Origin: Arsenophonus melophagi
GTDB taxonomy: Bacteria; Pseudomonadota; Gammaproteobacteria; Enterobacterales; Enterobacteriaceae
Assembly (NCBI GenBank): GCA_032378655.1
Contig: JAVYJS010000006.1
Coordinates: 1 to 64,000 of the forward strand
Direction: 5' to 3'
Length of the DNA: 64,000 nucleotides
The notes under the pieces: generated by a model
The model's input: the letters and a program-made list of their open reading frames with translations, nothing else
Databases searched by the model: none
What the model was told of the DNA's origin: nothing
Made by a program: the position numbers and the translations under genes
In this document: positions 53,886 to 63,019 of the stretch, piece by piece
How positions within the stretch are numbered: the first letter of the stretch is position 1
How the letters are laid out: the number at the start of each line of letters is the position of its first letter

Positions 53886-54398
53886 ATGAATGTTATTACC
53901 GAATTTTCCAGTGACCATCAAATATTAGCTATTATTATTGTTTTTCTATTAGCGTTTGGAGAATCTTTAGCTTTTATATCTCTATTGCTACCAGCAACAG
54001 TAATTTTACTTGGTTTAGGTGCATTGATTGGTAATAATCAAGTTGCTTTTTTACTAATATGGTTTTCTACTACCATTGGTGCTTTTTTAGGTGATTGGTT
54101 ATCTTATTGGATCGGTTTTCATTATAAGCAAAGTGTACGCTATATGTGGCCAATATCTCGTCGTCCTGCAGTGCTTGAGCAGGGTCATCGTTTCTTTGAG
54201 CGATGGGGAGTATGGAGTGTTTTTATTGGTCGTTTTTTTGGTCCATTAAGAGCAATCATTCCTTTAGTAGCAGGTATTTGTGCTATGCCTAAACATTATT
54301 TTCAACTCGCTAATTTAGTTTCTTCCATACTGTGGGCATTTGCTATTTTAGCTTCAGGAGCATTTGGTTTATCTTGGCTTGCTAAGTTAGTGGAGTAG
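53886..54398 (+). CDS. DedA-family inner-membrane protein, short form
   Basis: Small polytopic membrane protein of the DedA/SNARE-associated family, implicated in envelope homeostasis and lipid transport in other bacteria. It shows a hydrophobic segment with AFGESLAFISLLLPATVILLGLG, then GAFLGDWLSYWIG, a basic stretch, and the family block FFERWGVWSVFIGRFFGPLRAIIPLVAGICAMP. A C-terminal hydrophobic segment ends the protein. From the ATG at 53886 the N-terminus aligns with E. coli YabI without gaps, but the protein ends at 170 aa where YabI has 254. The frame is open upstream to a GTG at 53799 (199 aa), which would add a basic, lysine-rich leader; this is less likely. Which DedA paralogue it is cannot be decided. 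Confidence 0.85.
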   Translation: MNVITEFSSDHQILAIIIVFLLAFGESLAFISLLLPATVILLGLGALIGNNQVAFLLIWFSTTIGAFLGDWLSYWIGFHYKQSVRYMWPISRRPAVLEQGHRFFERWGVWSVFIGRFFGPLRAIIPLVAGICAMPKHYFQLANLVSSILWAFAILASGAFGLSWLAKLVE

Positions 54399-54535
54399 CA
54401 AGTTTATTAAAACTGTACTCCAATAGTATTGGATTAATGAAAATCAAAATATATTATAAACATTTATATAGTAGAACACTCAATGAGTGTAGAGAATATT
54501 AGTTTTAGAATAAAGACTATTTAGAGGAAATTCCG

Positions 54536-55864
54536 GTGGATATTCAATTATTATGTGCAATTATTGGATTTCTTACTGGCATACTTTTTGGTGGTGTTTT
54601 AATCTGGATCGTAGTTGCACAAAAAGTGAATAAAAAAGAATCTGAATTACGAAGCCTATATACTATACAGGCTAGCTATGAGGAAAAAATTACTCATCTT
54701 GAATATTGGAAAGGTGAGTGCGAGCGTCGCGATCAAGAATTAAAGTTACAAATGGAAGTTAATCGTAATCAAGAAGTCGAATTATGTGAAGTTATGACAC
54801 GACTTGAAGAGACACGACTTGTTTTTGAAGAGAAACAGCGGCTATTACTTAATAGTGAACAACGATTAAATGTTCAATTTGAAAATTTAGCCAACCGTAT
54901 TTTTGAACAAAATGAACGACGTGCTTCTGAGCAGCAGCGTCAGAGTTTAATTGCATTATTAATGCCTTTTCGTGAACAGTTAGATGGCTTTCGGCGGCAA
55001 GTGCATGACAGTTTTAGTCAGGAAGCACTTGAGCGTCATACTCTAGCACATGAAATTCGTCAGCTTCAGCAGTTAAATGCAGAGATGGCAAAAGAAACTA
55101 TTAAGCTGACTAAAGCGTTAAAAGGAGATAATAAAATTCAGGGTAATTGGGGTGAGGCAATTCTTTCACGCATCTTAGAGGCCTCGGGTCTGAGAGAAGG
55201 GCATGAATTTGAGAGTCAAGTCAGTATCAACACCTCCGATAGTCGTTATCAACCGGATGTCATTATCCGGTTACCACAAGGTAAAGATGTTGTAATCGAT
55301 GCTAAAATGTCACTAACAGCTTATGAGAATTATTTCAATAGCGAAGATGAAGAACACAAAGTTACGGCATTGCGGGGACATATTAATTCTGTTCGGAATC
55401 ATATAAAAGAACTTGGGCGCAAAGATTATCAGCAATTAAATGGATTAAGATCATTAGATTATGTATTAATGTTTATTCCACTTGAGCCGGCTTATTTAAT
55501 TGCTTTACGTGAAGCTCCTGAGCTTATTGATGAGGGATTAAAAAATAACATTTTACTCGTCTGCCCTTCAACCTTGTTGGTAGCAGTGCGTACTATTAAT
55601 AATTTATGGCGTTATGAACACCAAAGTCAAAATGCGCAAGTCATTGCTGAGTGTGCTTCTAAAATGTATGATAAAATGCGATTATTTGTCGATGACATAC
55701 AAATTTTAGGTCAGAGTTTAAACAAAGCGCAGCTTAATTATCAATCAGCAGTAAAAAAATTAACCGAAGGAAAAGGTAATTTAATAAGTCAAGCAGAAAA
55801 TTTAAAAGAATTAGGGATAGAAGTAAAACGTCCAATTAATACTGAATTTAATAAACATAAATAA
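54536..55864 (+). CDS. rmuC: DNA recombination protein RmuC
   Basis: Membrane-anchored protein of unknown biochemical activity that limits recombination between inverted repeats in E. coli, which makes it notable in this palindrome-rich genome. It starts with GTG, with AGAGGAA 5-6 nt upstream. One N-terminal membrane segment lies at about 4-26, a long coiled coil at about 30-190 (LEETRLVFEEKQRLLLNSEQRLNVQFENLANRIFEQ), and the conserved nuclease-like domain at about 200-400 (GNWGEAILSRILEASGLREG, QPDVIIRLPQGKDVVIDAKM, LDYVLMFIPLEPA). It is 442 aa against 475 in E. coli, lacking the variable tail. It precedes ubiE as in E. coli. Confidence 0.96.
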   Translation: MDIQLLCAIIGFLTGILFGGVLIWIVVAQKVNKKESELRSLYTIQASYEEKITHLEYWKGECERRDQELKLQMEVNRNQEVELCEVMTRLEETRLVFEEKQRLLLNSEQRLNVQFENLANRIFEQNERRASEQQRQSLIALLMPFREQLDGFRRQVHDSFSQEALERHTLAHEIRQLQQLNAEMAKETIKLTKALKGDNKIQGNWGEAILSRILEASGLREGHEFESQVSINTSDSRYQPDVIIRLPQGKDVVIDAKMSLTAYENYFNSEDEEHKVTALRGHINSVRNHIKELGRKDYQQLNGLRSLDYVLMFIPLEPAYLIALREAPELIDEGLKNNILLVCPSTLLVAVRTINNLWRYEHQSQNAQVIAECASKMYDKMRLFVDDIQILGQSLNKAQLNYQSAVKKLTEGKGNLISQAENLKELGIEVKRPINTEFNKHK

Positions 55865-55965
55865 GTATCAAAATTATAATTAACAAAATCAGTAAAGTAT
55901 GAATAAGAACTTAAGATACACAAAAAAATACTTGCAATTCTTGTAATAATTACGTGAACATAATT

Positions 55966-56721
55966 ATGGTAGATCCAATTAAAGAAACCACCGATTTCGG
56001 CTTTCGCAAAGTAGCCAAAGATGAGAAAGCGAGTTTAGTTGCTGCTGTTTTTCATTCAGTGTCTACACAATATGATTGTATGAATGATCTTATGTCATTA
56101 GGGATCCATCGCATTTGGAAACATTTTACGATAAAAGCTAGTTGCGCGCGCCGTGGGCAATATATTTTAGATCTAGCTGGTGGCACTGGAGACTTAACAG
56201 CTAAATTTGCTAAAATAGTTGGTGAAAAAGGTAAGGTTTTTCTCACTGATATTAATGATTCTATGTTGAAAATTGGGAGAGACAAGCTCCGAAATCTAGG
56301 GATCGTTGGAAATATTATTTATATTCAAGCGAATGCCGAAGAATTGCCTTTTCCTGATAACTACTTCGATTGCATTAGCATTTCTTTTGGTCTTCGAAAT
56401 ATCACTAATAAAAATCAAGCACTTAAATCAATATTTAGGGTATTAAAACCTGGAGGCCGTCTATTAGTATTAGAGTTCTCTAAACCTATTTTATCGGTAT
56501 TGACTAAATTGTATAATGCTTATTCTTTTCATATTTTGCCACTGATAGGAAAAATAATTATCAATGATGCTGATAGTTATCGTTATCTAGCTGAATCTAT
56601 TCATTTGCATCCGGATCAGAACACATTAAAAGCAATGATAGAGTTAAGCGGTTTTGAACAGGTCTCATATACTAATATGACTGGTGGAATTGTTGCCCTA
56701 CACAGAGGATTTAAATTTTAA
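55966..56721 (+). CDS. ubiE: Ubiquinone/menaquinone C-methyltransferase
   Basis: SAM-dependent methyltransferase adding the ring C-methyl group in ubiquinone and menaquinone synthesis. It shows the N-terminal motif TTDFGFRKVAKDEKASLVAAVFHSV, the SAM-binding loop DLAGGTGDLTAKF, the UbiE signatures YDCMNDLMSLGIHR and RVLKPGGRLLVLEFSKP, and the end GGIVALHRGFKF. The ATG at 55966 gives 251 aa, the E. coli length; a GTG four codons upstream (55954) is open. No strong ribosome-binding site. ubiJ starts 2 nt after its stop, so the two are coupled. Confidence 0.97.
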   Translation: MVDPIKETTDFGFRKVAKDEKASLVAAVFHSVSTQYDCMNDLMSLGIHRIWKHFTIKASCARRGQYILDLAGGTGDLTAKFAKIVGEKGKVFLTDINDSMLKIGRDKLRNLGIVGNIIYIQANAEELPFPDNYFDCISISFGLRNITNKNQALKSIFRVLKPGGRLLVLEFSKPILSVLTKLYNAYSFHILPLIGKIIINDADSYRYLAESIHLHPDQNTLKAMIELSGFEQVSYTNMTGGIVALHRGFKF

Positions 56722-56722
56722 A

Positions 56723-57382
56723 ATGGTTTTCTCGTCAATGAAAAAGAATGCAAAAGTATCTGTATTATACTCTGCAGTAACTTATCTTTTACAGAATATG
56801 TTAAATAAGTTTTTTTATCAGGAACTGGCTCTGAAATCAATTAGAGCAAGGCTAATTGGTCAGGTACTGGCAATTGATTTAAAAGAATTTTCAAAGCCAT
56901 TCATATTCATTTTCTCTGCTGAAAAAGTAAATGTTATAAATAAGTGTTCTAAATCGGTAGATTGCAGAATAAAAACTGCATTAGTAACGCTAACGCAACT
57001 TCACAATACACAACAACTTTCTACGTTTATCAATGATGGAAGGATTGTTATTAAAGGCAATATACACATTGCACAGAATTTCTTAGCAATGTTTGAAGCT
57101 ACGCAATGGGACCTTGCTCATTATTTTGCTCCTTATGTCGGTGACATTCTTGCCGAAGGAATGAGTCGTTTTATTAAACATTTATTAACTAGAATAAATG
57201 GGTTATTAAATCAACAAAAAAATTATTTTAAGGATGTTTTAGTGGAACAATTGCGAATTTTGCCTCATAAATTAGAAGTGTTGAGTTTTTTTGATAAGGT
57301 TGAAAACGTTGCGGTAGCAATTAAAAAACTGGAACAGCGTTTGACTAAATGGGAGGAAAAATATGAGTCCGGGAGATATTAA
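56723..57382 (+). CDS. ubiJ: Ubiquinone biosynthesis accessory factor UbiJ
   Basis: Lipid-binding SCP2-domain protein of the aerobic Ubi complex, working with UbiB and UbiK. Identity is moderate, but the layout is diagnostic: N-terminal SCP2-like domain with ALKSIRARLIGQVLAIDLKEFSKPFIFIFS, INDGRIVIKGNIHIAQNF and APYVGDILAEGMSRF, then a helical C-terminus ending in a short coiled coil (AIKKLEQRLTKWEEK). It is 219 aa from the ATG at 56723 (E. coli 201); an ATG at 56738 is an alternative. Its last 20 nt overlap ubiB. Gene order ubiE-ubiJ-ubiB supports the call. Confidence 0.94.
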   Translation: MVFSSMKKNAKVSVLYSAVTYLLQNMLNKFFYQELALKSIRARLIGQVLAIDLKEFSKPFIFIFSAEKVNVINKCSKSVDCRIKTALVTLTQLHNTQQLSTFINDGRIVIKGNIHIAQNFLAMFEATQWDLAHYFAPYVGDILAEGMSRFIKHLLTRINGLLNQQKNYFKDVLVEQLRILPHKLEVLSFFDKVENVAVAIKKLEQRLTKWEEKYESGRY

Positions 57383-59000
57383 ACGGCTCTATTTTATCAT
57401 TCGAGTATTTCTAAAATATGGTTTAGATGAACTCATTCCACAAAGTAAATTTACTGTACCATTAAAAGTTGTGCGCCATTGTTTATTTTGGCTATCAAAT
57501 AAACATAAAGATAAATCTATTGGTGCGCGTTTACGTTTAGCTTTAGAAACTTTAGGCCCAGTTTGGGTGAAATGTGGGCAGATGCTATCTACTCGTCGCG
57601 ATCTTATTCCAACTATAATTTCTGATCAGTTAGCATTATTACAAGATAATGTTGCTAGCTTTGATGGTCGCTTGGCTCGTCAACATATTGAACAGTCATT
57701 AGGCGGTTCTCTTGAAACGTGGTTTGATGATTTTGATGAGGTACCTTTAGCTTCAGCTTCCATTGCCCAAGTACATACGGCAAAATTAAAAAAAAACAAT
57801 CAACAAATAGTCATTAAAATTATTCGTCCAAATATACTGCCTATTATTCAAGCTGATATAGGTTTAATGTATAGGATAGCTAATTGGATTCCACATTTAC
57901 CAGGCGGACAACGTTTACGTCCGCGTGAAGTAGTTAGAGAGTATGAAAAAACATTAATTGATGAATTAAATTTGTTGCGAGAAGCAGCAAATGCGATTCA
58001 ATTAAGACGCAATTTCAAAAATAGTTCCATGCTTTATATTCCTAAAGTCTATTCCGATTACTGTCGGGAGAACATAATGGTTATGGAGCGTATTTATGGT
58101 ATTCCTGTTTCTGATGTTGATGCGTTAAAGCAACAGGGCATTAATATGAAGTTATTAGCTGAGCGCGGAGTAAAAGTTTTTTTTACTCAAGTATTTCGTG
58201 ATAGCTTTTTTCATGCTGATATGCATCCTGGTAATATTTTTATTAGTCGAGAGCATCCTGACAATCCACAATATATTGGTATTGATTGTGGCATTGTTGG
58301 CTCCTTAAATAAGGAGGATAAACGTTATTTAGCAGAAAATTTTATCGCTTTTTTTAATCGTGATTACCGTAAGGTAGCTGAATTACATATTGATTCAGGT
58401 TGGGTTCCAGCAGATACTAATGTGGAAGATTTTGAATTTGCTATTCGAACAGTCTGTGAGCCAATTTTTGAAAAGCCAATAGCAAAAATTTATTTTAGTC
58501 ATGTTTTATTCAATTTATTTAATACTGCACGTCGTTTTAATATGGAGGTCCAGCCTCAATTAGTGTTATTGCAAAAAACCTTGCTTTATATTGAAGGGTT
58601 AGGAAAACAGCTTTATCTGCAACTTGATTTGTGGAAAACAGCTAAACCTTTTCTTGAAGATTGGTTGCATCGGCAAATAGGATTATCAGCAATGATTACT
58701 GCCTTTAAAGAGCGAGCACCATATTGGGCAGAAAAAATTCCAGAAATTCCTGATCTTATTTATGGAGCGCTCAAACAACATCAATATCTAAAAGATAGTA
58801 TTTATAAATTCACTATCCAACTACAAGGTCAGCAAATAAAGCATAGACAAAGTCAGTATTTATTAGGAATTGGAGCAACTTGCTTGTTCTGTGGTACTTC
58901 ATTACAGATTTTTGAGTCGACAATTTCTGCAATTATTTTTATCTTTTTCGGTATAATTTTTTTATATATGGGATGGTATCGAATAAGTAAAATGAAATAA
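57363..59000 (+). CDS. ubiB: Ubiquinone biosynthesis kinase-like ATPase UbiB
   Basis: Atypical protein-kinase-like (UbiB/ADCK) ATPase needed for ubiquinone synthesis, anchored in the inner membrane. It is 545 aa (E. coli 546). The family KxGQ motif is KCGQMLSTRRD, the Ala-rich nucleotide loop is ASASIAQVHTA, the catalytic region is FFHADMHPGNIF, and the metal-binding motif is GIDCGIVG. Two C-terminal hydrophobic segments close the protein. An A9 tract near 57788 in the coding region is a potential slippage site; the frame is intact across it. The start overlaps the end of ubiJ, with AGG upstream. Confidence 0.97.
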   Translation: MSPGDIKRLYFIIRVFLKYGLDELIPQSKFTVPLKVVRHCLFWLSNKHKDKSIGARLRLALETLGPVWVKCGQMLSTRRDLIPTIISDQLALLQDNVASFDGRLARQHIEQSLGGSLETWFDDFDEVPLASASIAQVHTAKLKKNNQQIVIKIIRPNILPIIQADIGLMYRIANWIPHLPGGQRLRPREVVREYEKTLIDELNLLREAANAIQLRRNFKNSSMLYIPKVYSDYCRENIMVMERIYGIPVSDVDALKQQGINMKLLAERGVKVFFTQVFRDSFFHADMHPGNIFISREHPDNPQYIGIDCGIVGSLNKEDKRYLAENFIAFFNRDYRKVAELHIDSGWVPADTNVEDFEFAIRTVCEPIFEKPIAKIYFSHVLFNLFNTARRFNMEVQPQLVLLQKTLLYIEGLGKQLYLQLDLWKTAKPFLEDWLHRQIGLSAMITAFKERAPYWAEKIPEIPDLIYGALKQHQYLKDSIYKFTIQLQGQQIKHRQSQYLLGIGATCLFCGTSLQIFESTISAIIFIFFGIIFLYMGWYRISKMK

Positions 59001-61531
59001 AGTTTTTCTTTAATGCATAGTTAAACTTTGTTTAAAGTACACAGTACCTAAGATCTCAATACTCGGTTAGGATGTGGGATGACTTATGTATGATTAAGAT
59101 ACATAGTTATCATCTAATTACATAAGGGTGTGGATCAATATAAAAAAATTTTTGATAACCATATTTATGGACATACCTATTATTTTTTTAGATAGAAAGT
59201 GACTTGTTGCTTTAATTTTGGATAATTCAAAAATTATGTTCGTTTAGCTTAAACTTTGGTAGAGTTACGAAAAACTTCAAAAACGATAAGTGATAATTTT
59301 ACTTCAATCGTAAAATTGAAGATAGTAACGAAGTAGAAAAATAGAATAGTACTACTGGCTTTTAACTGAAAGATATTACTGAAATGATCATAAATCATCA
59401 CAATAAAATCATATACAAGAACCAGTTAAAAATAAAAAACAAGAGTCAATAAATACTATCCTTGGTAAAGTGTTCGTGAACTAATATTAATGAGTTATAA
59501 TTCATGACTTAGTGCTATGAGCACTAAGCAATTGCCAATTGCTGTCGAACACTTTCCAGTTATGAAAGTGCATTGTCGTGAATTAACTGACTAACATATA
59601 TTCTTTACAAAGTAAAGAATATATGAATTTCAAAAAAAAACGTTAAGGCAATTCAAAGAAAACGTAAATACAAAACGTTTTTACCAGAACTCAAGCAATT
59701 AATAGAGGAATTTTCAAAACGAAAGGTATGTTGCAGTGCGTCTATGATGCAAGATAGATGATAAGTAAGCGATGAACAGTTTATAGTCTATTATTATAGT
59801 CTATGAAAAGATAGACAGAAACATTACGAAATTAACAATTGTTTTAACATGGCAGGTCCGAAGATCCTTTGAAAAATAAAACCATTCAATTTTATGCGAA
59901 GCATAGTAAAATTCTTTATTTTGCAGTGCAGACTTATACCTATTTTGTCATTTTTCTTTAGTATTTTTTTTTATAAAAAGCCAATAGCAAGTATTAATTG
60001 CCTTCAATACAGTTAGTAGCAGCAACTTTATTATGGCTGTACCTTTTGTGAAATTTTTAAATTCTTCTTTGTTTTTCTTTATCAGAAAAAGTTGCTACAA
60101 CTCAATATGCCTTAAATAAGGAAGTGTTCTTAGTACTGATATTGTTACTCTTTTAATCATAAAAATATGTTTTCTCAGAAACTATTTTATGGTATGAATT
60201 TATCAATTATTTGAATTTTACATTTTATTAGCATAGTACTATATGCTCCCAATGGATCTAAAATCCGTGAATGTGAATAAAATTGAAAGATTCTATCGTT
60301 AAAACAGAATACATTATTTCTGCATCATTAAATGTCTTCTTCAAGAAGAGAAGAATCAGTTAATGCAATAAGTTCATGTTTTTAGCTGATATACACTCAT
60401 CAATAATATTATTTCATAATATAAGATGAGAAGATAAGAATCTTGGATAAAATCGAATAAAATCATAACATTATCGTTTTATTCCTTAGGGAACTGATCT
60501 ATCTCTTAAAGATACTTTAAAAATATTTTGACCTGCTTCTTAGCAGCACTGCGTTTACCGTGTACCACTTTGCTGAGCTTTTATATATATTCGATTGCAT
60601 GCTATCTCTTATTTTTTTAATCTCTCTCCTTAACATTGAGGAAAGTATAGTTAAGAAGATATCAATTTTATTGATGAGCAATAAGTAACATTACATGTTA
60701 CTATGATATCAAATTTTAACTTTTATACACTTCCACTTGCAGTATTTAAGCTCGATAATTTATCGAGCATCCTTACCTTATAATGGACAATATAAGGTAA
60801 GGATAAATGGATATTTTTAAAAAAAAGCTGACTCATCAGTCGTTCTCAATAATTAAATTTGCTACAATGCGATCATAAAAATGTTTTTATACCCAAAAAT
60901 CAGGAAAGCAATATTTATTATTATAACTGCTTTTCAGCAGTTATAATAATAAATGTATATCAGAGTTTATTCAAGAATTAGGTATGAAAGTATTTTAAAT
61001 GGCTTATAGTTGGAAAGTCTGTCACAACAATTGCGACAGCACTATATATTCTATATAGCCTTTAATCAGTTAATTGAATCAAGGCTTATATGAGCATAAT
61101 CTGATTGTAGATAGACTACATATATCTACAATATTATTTTTGAAGATGACATTCCAATGATATCCTTTTGTCCATTACAAAAGGCAGCACTACTTATTAT
61201 AAGTGCAACCCATAGGAAGATCGATATGAGAGTATTGCTGAGTTTTACGTTATTAATTTTTTTTATAACATTGTTATTGGTTAGAGATTAGAGAGGAAAA
61301 TGAAGCCATTGAAGTAGAAAATAAAATAAAAGATTTAAAATTGTTTAGTGAAACTATTTTCTATAAAAAATGTACTATCAAAAATTTTTAAGACAGTAGA
61401 TTCTTTATCATTGAACTTAAGCTTTACTGTTCAATTTCAAGACTTCTAATTTTCAGAGAATAGAACTGCTCTAAGCAAGATTTAGAGCTGCCATGTATCA
61501 TTAAGTCTAAACATGCACAAGTAGAAAATAT
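59001..61531. other. Gene-free region where tat genes would be expected
   Basis: In E. coli, tatABC(D) and rfaH lie between ubiB and ubiD. None could be recognised in these 2.5 kb; a short hydrophobic frame near 61226-61290 (MRVLLSFTLLIFF) resembles nothing known to me. Hairpins: 59595-59625 (14 bp), 60750-60768 (9 bp), 60769-60804 (14 bp, 8-nt loop) and 60913-60954 (19 bp, listed). A promoter for ubiD is expected near the right end. Confidence 0.55.
60913..60954. repeat. Perfect hairpin, 19-bp stem
   Basis: Arms 60913-60931 and 60936-60954 are exact reverse complements around a 4-nt loop (tttc). Non-coding. Confidence 0.9.
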
Positions 61532-63007
61532 ATGATGAAATATCATGATCTTAAAGATTTCATATCCTTTTTAGAACAAAAAGGAGAACTAAAAAGAATT
61601 AGTCATGAAGTTGACCCTTATTTAGAAATAACAGAAATAGCGGATAGAACTCTACGAGCGGGCGGACCGGCGCTACTTTTTGAAAACCCAAAGGGTTTTA
61701 CAATGCCAATTCTCTGCAATTTATTTGGTACTCTTGAGCGTGTTGCGATGGGAATGGGGCAAGATAATGTTAAAGTCTTACATGAAATAGGAAAATTATT
61801 AGCATTCCTTAATGAGCCAGATCCACCAACAGGATTTACTGATTTAATTGCAAAGCTACCAAAATTTAAGCATATCCTTAATATGCCAACTAAAAGGTTA
61901 AAATCATCTAAATGCCAAGAAAAGATTTGGCAAGGTGAAGATGTTAATCTCTTTCAAATTCCTATAATGCACTGTTGGCCAGAAGATGTCGCGCCGTTAA
62001 TTACCTGGGGATTAACTGTTACTCAAGGACCTTGTAATGCTCGACAAAATTTAGGCATTTACCGACAGCAGCTTTTAACTAAAAATAAGCTAATTATGCG
62101 TTGGCTACCTCAACGAGGTGGAGCTTATGATTTTCAGGAATGGTGTAATCAAGATCCCACGAGCCATTTTCCACTTGCAGTAGCTTTAGGCGCTGATCCT
62201 GCGACACTTCTAGCTGCGGTGATGCCTATTCCAAATACTCTTTCTGAATATGCATTTGCTGGATTGTTGCGCGGAAATCGTTCAGAAGTAGTCAAATGTA
62301 TTTCTAATGATCTTGAAGTTCCAGCAGGAGCAGAAATAATTTTAGAAGGTTATATTGATCCTACAGAATTAGCTATTGAAGGACCTTGCGGAGATCATAC
62401 CGGTTATTATAATGCAGTAGATAAATTTCCAGTGTTTACTGTTACCCATATAACGCAACGTAATGATGCTATTTATCATTCTACCTATACTGGCCGCCCT
62501 CCTGATGAACCTGCTATTTTAAGTGCTGCGTTAAATGAAGTATTAGTCCCTATTTTACAAAAAAAATTTCCAGAAATTATTGATTTTTATTTGCCGCCTG
62601 AAGGATGTTCTTACCGACTTGTTGTTGCGACGATCAAGAAACAATATGCTGGACATGCAAAGCGCATTATGATGGGAATTTGGTCTTATTTACGACAATT
62701 TATGTATACAAAATTCATCATCATCTGCGATGATGACATTAATGCTCGTGACTGGAATGATGTTATTTGGGCAATAACAACGAGAATGGATCCTGTAAGA
62801 GATACCATGATCATAGAAAATACTCCAATAGATTATCTTGATTTTGCTGCGCCAATTTCAGGTTTAGGTTCAAAAATGGGGCTTGATGCAACTAATAAAT
62901 GGTCAGGCGAAACACAAAGAGAATGGGGTCGTCCAATAGTTATGACTGAAAAAATTAAAACTAGAATAAATAAAATTTGGAATGAATTAGATATTTTAAA
63001 ATCATGA
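61532..63007 (+). CDS. ubiD: 3-octaprenyl-4-hydroxybenzoate decarboxylase
   Basis: Prenylated-FMN-dependent decarboxylase of ubiquinone synthesis. It is 491 aa (E. coli 497) and aligns end to end: LEITEIADRTLRAGGPALLFENPKG, IPIMHCWPEDVAPLITWGLTVTQGP, SEYAFAGLLRG, EGPCGDHTGYYN, STYTGRPPDEPA, RIMMGIWSYLRQFMYTKF, and GLGSKMGLDATNKW. A second ATG one codon later (61535) matches the E. coli MKYND start equally well. It needs prenyl-FMN from UbiX, not seen in this window; the neighbouring flavin reductase could supply reduced FMN (inference). fre follows after 12 nt. Confidence 0.97.
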   Translation: MMKYHDLKDFISFLEQKGELKRISHEVDPYLEITEIADRTLRAGGPALLFENPKGFTMPILCNLFGTLERVAMGMGQDNVKVLHEIGKLLAFLNEPDPPTGFTDLIAKLPKFKHILNMPTKRLKSSKCQEKIWQGEDVNLFQIPIMHCWPEDVAPLITWGLTVTQGPCNARQNLGIYRQQLLTKNKLIMRWLPQRGGAYDFQEWCNQDPTSHFPLAVALGADPATLLAAVMPIPNTLSEYAFAGLLRGNRSEVVKCISNDLEVPAGAEIILEGYIDPTELAIEGPCGDHTGYYNAVDKFPVFTVTHITQRNDAIYHSTYTGRPPDEPAILSAALNEVLVPILQKKFPEIIDFYLPPEGCSYRLVVATIKKQYAGHAKRIMMGIWSYLRQFMYTKFIIICDDDINARDWNDVIWAITTRMDPVRDTMIIENTPIDYLDFAAPISGLGSKMGLDATNKWSGETQREWGRPIVMTEKIKTRINKIWNELDILKS

Positions 63008-63019
63008 GAGAGGATGTGC

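Noticed and set aside
61226..61290. Short hydrophobic frame considered as a tatA remnant
   Set aside because: It lacks the amphipathic helix and the conserved FG motif of TatA and stops after about 20 residues.
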